Of a stretch of DNA of 56,262 bases, positions 51,288 to 56,262 are shown piece after piece. The notes beneath the pieces were generated by a model, which was given only the letters and a program-made list of their open reading frames with translations, was not told the origin of the DNA and searched no databases. The stretch covers positions 1 through 56,262 of the forward strand of contig JAAYED010000110.1 of assembly GCA_012728955.1 (NCBI GenBank), read 5' to 3'. Origin of the DNA: Chloroflexota bacterium. GTDB taxonomy: Bacteria > Chloroflexota > Anaerolineae > UBA1429. The first letter of the stretch is position 1; each line of letters opens with the position of its first letter. Position numbers and translations under genes: made by a program.

Positions 51288-51791
51288 TCAACGGAGCTCC
51301 TGCAGACCGGGGGGATATGGCGCCACGCCGGTAATGGTTCCCAGGGCCGCCAGGTGATCCGCTACGCTGCGGCCCGTTACCGGGTGCAGCACGGAGGCGG
51401 CGATCTCGGCCAGAGGGACCAGCACGGTGCTGCGCTGGAGCATCCCCGGATGGGGGATGGTGAGCTCTTCTGTGGCTATCTGGATGCCGTCATACAGCAG
51501 GATGTCCAGGTCGATCACCCGGGGGCCGTTGCGCCGTGTGGGTGTACGTCCCAGTGTGCGCTCGATATCTTTGAGCAGATGGAGCAGTGCGTGCGGTGCC
51601 AGCGGTACCTCGATCAGGCAGGCGGCATTGAGAAACCGTGGCTGGTCCAGCACGCCCCAGGGCTCTGTCTCATAGTTGCGGGAGCGCCGCAGCACAGGGC
51701 AGTGCGCTGCCTGCAGCTGGGCACAAGCTCCATCCAGAGCGGCTTGTCGATCGCCAAGATTGCTGCCCAACCCAAGGTATACCAGCGGCAT
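51288..51791 (-). CDS. folK: 2-amino-4-hydroxy-6-hydroxymethyldihydropteridine diphosphokinase
   Basis: 167 aa. VYLGLGSNLGDRQAAL at the N-terminus, the central RNYETEPWGVLDQPRFLN, and RNGPRVIDLDILLYDG near residue 90 are the conserved HPPK motifs. It pyrophosphorylates hydroxymethyl-dihydropterin with ATP, one step before dihydropteroate synthase. It starts 6 nt after the folP stop and is certainly in the same transcript. Confidence 0.95.
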   Translation of the reverse strand: MPLVYLGLGSNLGDRQAALDGACAQLQAAHCPVLRRSRNYETEPWGVLDQPRFLNAACLIEVPLAPHALLHLLKDIERTLGRTPTRRNGPRVIDLDILLYDGIQIATEELTIPHPGMLQRSTVLVPLAEIAASVLHPVTGRSVADHLAALGTITGVAPYPPGLQELR

Positions 51792-51797
51792 GGCAGA

Positions 51798-53084
51798 CTA
51801 GCGGCCTCCCATGCGAGGGGAGCCGAGGCTGGCGGACCGCAGGGCATCGACGAGACGGACGGTCTCTACCGCAGCGGCCACGTCATGCACGCGGATGATA
51901 TCGGCAGCGCCGGAGGCCACCGCTGCGGCCACTGAGGCCAGGCTGGCTTGCATGCGCTGGTCGGGAGGCAGCCGCAGCACCTGCCCCAGGAAAGACTTGT
52001 GCGACGAGCCAAAGAGGATCGGCTGGCCCAGTGCCCGCAGCGCCTGCGTCCAGCTGGAGAGGGCCAGGTTCTGCCGCACGGTCTTGCCAAAACCCAGCCC
52101 AGGATCGAGGATGAGCTGTTCCCGGCGGATGCCTGCCGCCAGGGCGGCATCGAGCAGAGCGGCAGTTTGCTCCAGCACGTCCAGGATCAAGTCGTCATAA
52201 GGGGCAGTGACATAGTGCCCGCCCAGCCGTGCATCCCTGAGTACACGCCCGCGGCTGCGGTTGTGCATGAGCACCGCCGGGCAGCCGGCGCGGCGCACCG
52301 TCTCGCTCATGGCGGGATCACCCTGCAATCCGGTGACGTCATTGATCAGGTCGGCCCCGGCCGCGAGGGCTTCCCGGGCTACCTCCGCCTTGCTGGTATC
52401 CACCGAGATGGGCAGGGCGGTACGGGCCCGAATGGCGCGCAGGGCAGGCAACAGCCGCTCCATCTCCACCTGAGCGGAGACGCCCGCAGCCCCGGGACGG
52501 GTGGACTCGGCGCCGAGGTCCAGGATGTCGGCGCCACTCTGCTCAAACTGCAGCGCACGCTCCGCAGCGCGCTCTGCCACGCTGGCCGGATCCTGGCCGG
52601 CGCGCAGGAGGCCATCCCCCGAGAAAGAGTCGGGGGTGAGGTTGATAATGCCCATGACCCAGGTACGCTGGCCCCAGGCAAAGGTGCGCCCGCCGATACG
52701 TGTGGAAAAAGGGAGCGGTTCGCTCACCGCCCGCAGAGCGGCGGCCAGCTCCTCGCCCAGCTGGCGGTCCTCCGCGAGGGGACCCTGCCGCAGCCGCAGA
52801 ATGAGAGCCTTGAGCGTCCCCTGCGAGATCTGCAGCACCAGCGGTTGCACGTGATCGCCGGTGCGTGCCTGCCTGGCGCAGAGGTTGCGAAAGCGCTCCA
52901 GCGTCTGTGCACCGGCAACCGTGCGTGGCCGGATGCGCAGCAGCAGGGTGGCCCCGTCCAGCCAGTCACGCAGTTCAGAGGCCGGTATGCCCAGCCCCAC
53001 GTACTCTGCCGGGCGCAAGGCTGCGTTGCCTGCCCAGGTGATGTGAACCACATACTGTCGCAGGGGCACAGCAGCCGGACCCAT
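51798..53084 (-). CDS. folP: Dihydropteroate synthase with N-terminal extension
   Basis: 428 aa from ATG 53084. Residues 150-428 are the normal enzyme: WVMGIINLTPDSFSGDG, ADILDLGAESTRPGA, PISVDTSKAEVA, DLINDVTGLQGD, LILDPGLGFGKT and IIRVHDVAAAVETVRL. Residues 1-140 form an extra unrecognised domain. The usual S-R-K-S loop reads SSHKSFLG, with His in place of Arg but the Lys kept. GTG 53108, overlapping the upstream stop as GTGA, is an equally plausible start. It condenses pABA with the pterin diphosphate made by FolK. Confidence 0.93.
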   Translation of the reverse strand: MGPAAVPLRQYVVHITWAGNAALRPAEYVGLGIPASELRDWLDGATLLLRIRPRTVAGAQTLERFRNLCARQARTGDHVQPLVLQISQGTLKALILRLRQGPLAEDRQLGEELAAALRAVSEPLPFSTRIGGRTFAWGQRTWVMGIINLTPDSFSGDGLLRAGQDPASVAERAAERALQFEQSGADILDLGAESTRPGAAGVSAQVEMERLLPALRAIRARTALPISVDTSKAEVAREALAAGADLINDVTGLQGDPAMSETVRRAGCPAVLMHNRSRGRVLRDARLGGHYVTAPYDDLILDVLEQTAALLDAALAAGIRREQLILDPGLGFGKTVRQNLALSSWTQALRALGQPILFGSSHKSFLGQVLRLPPDQRMQASLASVAAAVASGAADIIRVHDVAAAVETVRLVDALRSASLGSPRMGGR

Positions 53085-53104
53085 GCTCGAATCTCGTGGA
53101 GAGG

Positions 53105-53743
53105 TCACCGTCGCGGGGCCAGCACGCAAACCTGTGTGTCCTCGCCCAGCTGGGAGGCAGTGATGCGCAACAGCTCCTGCGGTTCGGCGTCGCGCGTCTC
53201 CATTTCGGTGAGAAAGCGCGTCACTGTGGCCCGCTGGCGATCCAAATCGGGCAGCCGATAACGCATGGGGATGACCACCTTGGGCTCGATGAGGTTGACC
53301 ACTTCGGCCGCCCGGGTGGCCGTAAGCACATCGCCTCCGCCTACAGGCAGGAGGAGCACGTCGATCCCGTCCAGCTCCTCGATCTGCTCCTGGGTCGGAA
53401 CCACATTGAGATCCCCCAGATGGCACACCACCACATCCTCGATCTCGATGAGATAGGCTGTGTTGGGCGTGCCCTCCACACTGGGCGCGTCGCTGGCGTG
53501 GCACGCCACGCCCAGCACAAAAATGCCGCTGACCTCGTATTCGCCTGGACCGCGCACCACGTATGGGTTGTCTCGCACCGCGCGGGCATAGTTGGCCGAC
53601 GGTGCATCATGACTGATGGTCACAATGTCTGCCGAGAGGCGAGGGAGTCGAAAGCCCTCCTCTGGGGCAAAAGGATCGGTTATCAGAGCGGCGCCCTTGC
53701 CACGCATGCGAAAGCAGGCGCCGCCATACCAGGTGATCTCCAT
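53105..53743 (-). CDS. MBL-fold metal-dependent hydrolase-like protein (UlaG/UPF0173-like)
   Basis: 212 aa. MEITWYGGACFRMRGKGAALITDPF is the start typical of UlaG-like proteins, ISHDAPSANYA near residue 45 stands at the usual HxHxDH site in reduced form, and VCHLGDLN near 110 and PKVVIPMRY near 155 follow the fold. Loss of some metal-binding His residues makes the activity uncertain. GGAG precedes the ATG at 53743. Coupled to folP by overlap or a short gap. Function unknown. Confidence 0.82.
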   Translation of the reverse strand: MEITWYGGACFRMRGKGAALITDPFAPEEGFRLPRLSADIVTISHDAPSANYARAVRDNPYVVRGPGEYEVSGIFVLGVACHASDAPSVEGTPNTAYLIEIEDVVVCHLGDLNVVPTQEQIEELDGIDVLLLPVGGGDVLTATRAAEVVNLIEPKVVIPMRYRLPDLDRQRATVTRFLTEMETRDAEPQELLRITASQLGEDTQVCVLAPRR

Positions 53744-53784
53744 ACCATCTCCGAAGGTGTTATGCGCTGAATGCCGTGCAGGGC

Positions 53785-54987
53785 TCAGCGTCCCTGCCAG
53801 TGCTGGTAAAAGGGAAAGGCCTTGATCATGTCTTCAGGCCAGCCCAACATGTGACACTTTTCCCAGACATAGTAGCAGTAGGTGTCCCAGGGGACCAATG
53901 CCGGGCAGCGGTGGTCCACATGCGGGATATAGCCGCCCGCCAGCACCATGGGCTCGATGCGCCTGAGCTCCGCCAGCACCGCCTCACGCCCCTGCCACAG
54001 CGCGAACTTGTCAAAGCCTCCGCGGATCAGCAGATCGCGGCCGTACTGTTGCTTGAGGGCCACCGGGTCGTTGCCGGGATGGACCTCCAGTGGGAACATG
54101 CAGTTGACGCCCACACCCAGCCAGAGCGGGATCAGTTTCAGGATGTTGCCGTCACAATCGGTCCAGATGACATCGATGCCGTGCTCCCGCAGCAGCCTGG
54201 TGACGGGGGCCATGTGCGGCATGATGCGCTCGACGAAAAAGCGCGGGCTCAGCAGCGGCCCGCTGTTAAAGGCGATGTCCTCCCAGCCGCCGGCAGCGTC
54301 AATAAAGCCCCTCTCCAACACCTGCGGCATGAGGGTGAGGGCCAGCGTCGCCTGATGGGCCACCATCTCTTCCACCAGGTCGGGGTTGTCCACCGACATC
54401 AGGGCCAGCGACTCAAAGCCCACCCAGTCGCGGATGCGACCGATGTAGGATCCCAGGTCAGTGACCACGGGGTTGGTGGACTGGCGCGTCATCTGCTCGA
54501 GCCCGGCGAGCTCGGCGGCTCCATAGCGACGGCCGGGCCAGGCAGGGTCGAGAAACTCGTCGCGAAAGGCCTCCCAGCTGGCGCGATCGCGGATGGGGAA
54601 CTCGAGAAAATGCGGGATGGTCTCGGTGCCTGAAGACTTGTCCTGGCGCAGCACACCGATTCCGTCACGGTAGGTGACAGTGTTCTCGGTCTTTTCGAGG
54701 ATCTGGGTCTCGCGAAGCGGCATGGCCGTAAGGCGGGCGCTCAAGTGTTCAAACTGTTCCACACCAAAGAACTCTTCGACCAGCCGATCGGGTATCGTAC
54801 CGTCGGGCTGGCGCATGGATACGGGCAGGTGCCCTTCACGCATCCAGTCCTCTTTGAGCTCGGTCCAGTAGCCAAACTCGAGGTGCGAAATATAGTCCAC
54901 CTGTTGATAGTGCATCGTGCGCCGAAAGCGCTCCCGAGCCGTGAGGGGCGGAGCATAGCTGAGCGGTCCACCGCGGAGGTCTTGCAT
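53785..54987 (-). CDS. Uroporphyrinogen decarboxylase-like (URO-D family) methyltransferase-type protein
   Basis: 400 aa. TARERFRRTMHYQQVDYISHLEFGYW at the N-terminus and DVIWTDCDGNILKLIPLWLGVGVNCMFPLEV near residue 260 are typical of large URO-D-like proteins in sugar and demethylation clusters. The C-terminal GGYIPHVDHRCPALVPWDTYCYYV has the His-x-Asp/Cys arrangement of a possible zinc site. GGGAG lies before the ATG at 54987. It is 34 nt downstream of two Gfo/Idh/MocA oxidoreductases. Haem synthesis is unlikely in this setting. Confidence 0.83.
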   Translation of the reverse strand: MQDLRGGPLSYAPPLTARERFRRTMHYQQVDYISHLEFGYWTELKEDWMREGHLPVSMRQPDGTIPDRLVEEFFGVEQFEHLSARLTAMPLRETQILEKTENTVTYRDGIGVLRQDKSSGTETIPHFLEFPIRDRASWEAFRDEFLDPAWPGRRYGAAELAGLEQMTRQSTNPVVTDLGSYIGRIRDWVGFESLALMSVDNPDLVEEMVAHQATLALTLMPQVLERGFIDAAGGWEDIAFNSGPLLSPRFFVERIMPHMAPVTRLLREHGIDVIWTDCDGNILKLIPLWLGVGVNCMFPLEVHPGNDPVALKQQYGRDLLIRGGFDKFALWQGREAVLAELRRIEPMVLAGGYIPHVDHRCPALVPWDTYCYYVWEKCHMLGWPEDMIKAFPFYQHWQGR

Positions 54988-55021
54988 CGTCTTTCTCCCA
55001 GTGCAATTGTGGTGTGGTCGC

Positions 55022-56014
55022 CTAATCAAGGGTGACGGGGGCGCCCGTGCGGGCGGATTGGTAGGCCGCCAGTGCCACGCGCAGGGCCCAGAGGCCATCC
55101 TCTCCGGTGCTTCTCGGCACGCCCCCGTTGCGCACCGCAAGCATAAAGTCATCGATCATGGCGGCATCCAAATCGGTGCCCCAGCTGACCCAGCGGGCGG
55201 GGGTGGCCTCCCAGGGATAGTGCGTCAGGTGCTCGTCGAACAGGCGGACCTCGGCGGTGGTCCGCGAGCCGATCACCCTCAAGTTGACGTCCCCCCAGGT
55301 GGGATAGCTGCGAGGCCTGCTCCAGCTGCAGTCCAGCGTAGCAAAGCTGCCGTCGCCCATCTCGATGCTAAGCAGGGCCGAGTCGTCCCACGACTGATGG
55401 TAGAGGCCATGGCCGACCTCGGCGTAAACCCTCGTGGGGTTGGAGCCGGTGAGCCGGCGCAACAGGTCCGCCACGTGGACCGTATGGTCGATCACGGCGC
55501 CGCCGCCGGAGCGCTCCAGCTCGATGAAAAAGCCGCCGGGCATGGAACCCCGGTTGGTGGCCCTGATGGCAAGCAGGTCGCCCAGAGCGCCGGCACGCTT
55601 GAGGCTCAGCAACTCGCAGAAAGCGGGGCTGAACGGGCAGGGAAAGGCGGTGCCCAGCACCAGGCCGGCGCGCTGGAAGGCCTCCACCATGGTTTGGGCA
55701 TCCTCTACGGTGGTGGCGATGGGCTTTTCCACCAGCGCGGGCACCCCGGCCTCCGCTGCCTGCAGAGCCATCTCACGGTGCGAGGCATTGGCCGAGGTGA
55801 TGATCACCCCATCCAGACCATCCAGCAGTTCCTGCTCGGAGCTCACCACCCTCAGCGGCAGTTCAGCGGCCAAGCGCGCCACCAACTCGGGCTGCGTGCT
55901 GTCATACAGGCGCACCTCACGCAGGTCCTGTCGTCGGGTCAGGGCAGACAGATAGCTCTGCGCGTGCATGTGCTCAAGGCTCCACACGCCGATGGCCATG
56001 CCGGAGCGTATCAT
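55022..56014 (-). CDS. Gfo/Idh/MocA family oxidoreductase, HMH variant
   Basis: 330 aa from ATG 56014, with AAGGTGG upstream. MAIGVWSLEHMHAQSYL replaces the usual glycine-rich loop and contains the same HMH element as the gene at 20253. VEKPIATT near residue 95 gives the conserved Lys-Pro, and GGAVIDHTVHVADLLRRL near 170 the His-Val-x-Asp active site. Its ATG overlaps the stop of the upstream partial oxidoreductase as ATGA, so the two are coupled. Confidence 0.88.
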   Translation of the reverse strand: MIRSGMAIGVWSLEHMHAQSYLSALTRRQDLREVRLYDSTQPELVARLAAELPLRVVSSEQELLDGLDGVIITSANASHREMALQAAEAGVPALVEKPIATTVEDAQTMVEAFQRAGLVLGTAFPCPFSPAFCELLSLKRAGALGDLLAIRATNRGSMPGGFFIELERSGGGAVIDHTVHVADLLRRLTGSNPTRVYAEVGHGLYHQSWDDSALLSIEMGDGSFATLDCSWSRPRSYPTWGDVNLRVIGSRTTAEVRLFDEHLTHYPWEATPARWVSWGTDLDAAMIDDFMLAVRNGGVPRSTGEDGLWALRVALAAYQSARTGAPVTLD

Positions 56015-56262
56015 AATGTCACCACCTTGCTGCAAGCAGCCGACTTGAAGGCAGCCAATGCCAGGCAGAGGGAACGGGATTCGTGTTGCGGAGCGACCGG
56101 CGGCTCCCCAGTGCGGATGCGGTGCGCCCACTGTTCCAGCTCCAAGGGCAGGGTACCAGCAGGTCCAAAGGGATCCCTTTCGGCACAGCCTGCTTCCACC
56201 ACAATCGCGGTGGACTGGGCGCTGTCCAGGCTCAACAGACCCGCATCACCGGCGATCTCGAG
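56011..56262 (-). CDS. Gfo/Idh/MocA-like oxidoreductase, 5' part outside the window
   Basis: The last 83 residues of a gene that continues beyond the window. The visible start LEIAGDAGLLSLD is the strand-turn of the C-terminal sheet domain in this family, and the end LALAAFKSAACSK is the final helix. It overlaps the next gene by four bases (ATGA). Only a fragment is seen, so the substrate and subfamily are unknown. Confidence 0.7.
   Translation of the reverse strand, partial: LEIAGDAGLLSLDSAQSTAIVVEAGCAERDPFGPAGTLPLELEQWAHRIRTGEPPVAPQHESRSLCLALAAFKSAACSKVVTL

Noticed and set aside
1-56262. tRNA, rRNA, CRISPR, insertion sequence or prophage features
   Set aside because: No cloverleaf with TTCGA-type arm, no regularly spaced direct repeats, and no transposase, integrase or phage structural gene was seen by eye in the gaps or frames.

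Overview
High-GC bacterial chromosome segment with conventional sigma-70-type promoters (many TTGACA-like/TATAAT-like pairs 16-18 nt apart), short intergenic gaps and strong GC-rich hairpin terminators. The gene content fits a carbohydrate-degrading Chloroflexota (Anaerolineae-like) chromosome: sugar-catabolism genes, a stand-alone AICAR transformylase, TrmFO and B12-associated methyltransferase-like proteins. The phylum is inferred from gene content, not shown directly. I see no tRNA, rRNA, CRISPR array, insertion sequence or prophage gene.

Layout. 1-6.6 kb: a partial methyltransferase, a hypothetical protein, a glycoside hydrolase divergent from an enolase-superfamily dehydratase, a nucleotide-sugar dehydrogenase, and hypoxanthine phosphoribosyltransferase overlapped by a nuclease-like protein. 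6.68-6.99 kb: a free-standing, promoter- and terminator-bounded structured RNA of unknown family. 7.1-32.9 kb: a saccharide-degradation region with GH2, two GH127-type, GH35-like and GHL6-like hydrolases, a sugar isomerase/epimerase-type protein, Gfo/Idh/MocA oxidoreductases, a 3-hydroxyisobutyrate dehydrogenase-type reductase, an enolase-superfamily dehydratase, three tandem MFS transporters headed by a MetH-activation-like protein, and a URO-D-like methyltransferase coupled to an HD protein. 33.0-41.5 kb: housekeeping genes, namely an EF-G paralogue behind an attenuator-like leader with a small upstream ORF, trmFO, an M28 lipoprotein, a DapL-like aminotransferase, hflX and a PurH transformylase. 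41.6-44.4 kb: a GH78 rhamnosidase divergent from a small DUF3343 protein, then a 288-bp inverted-repeat-rich gap. 44.7-53.7 kb (all minus): a DedA-like membrane protein, cyclophilin, a WecA/MraY-type transferase, an O-antigen-ligase/TPR protein, a GT4 glycosyltransferase, folK, folP and an MBL-fold protein. 53.8-56.26 kb: a second URO-D-like protein behind two Gfo/Idh/MocA oxidoreductases, the last cut by the window edge.

How it works together. The hydrolases release galactose-, arabinose- and rhamnose-type sugars; the MFS proteins could carry sugars or sugar acids; the oxidoreductases, dehydratases and isomerase would process them. The envelope genes would build and polymerise a surface glycan. 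The most unusual regions are the orphan structured RNA at 6.7-7.0 kb and the EF-G leader at 33.03-33.22 kb, where a 27-codon upstream ORF reads straight through an intrinsic terminator.
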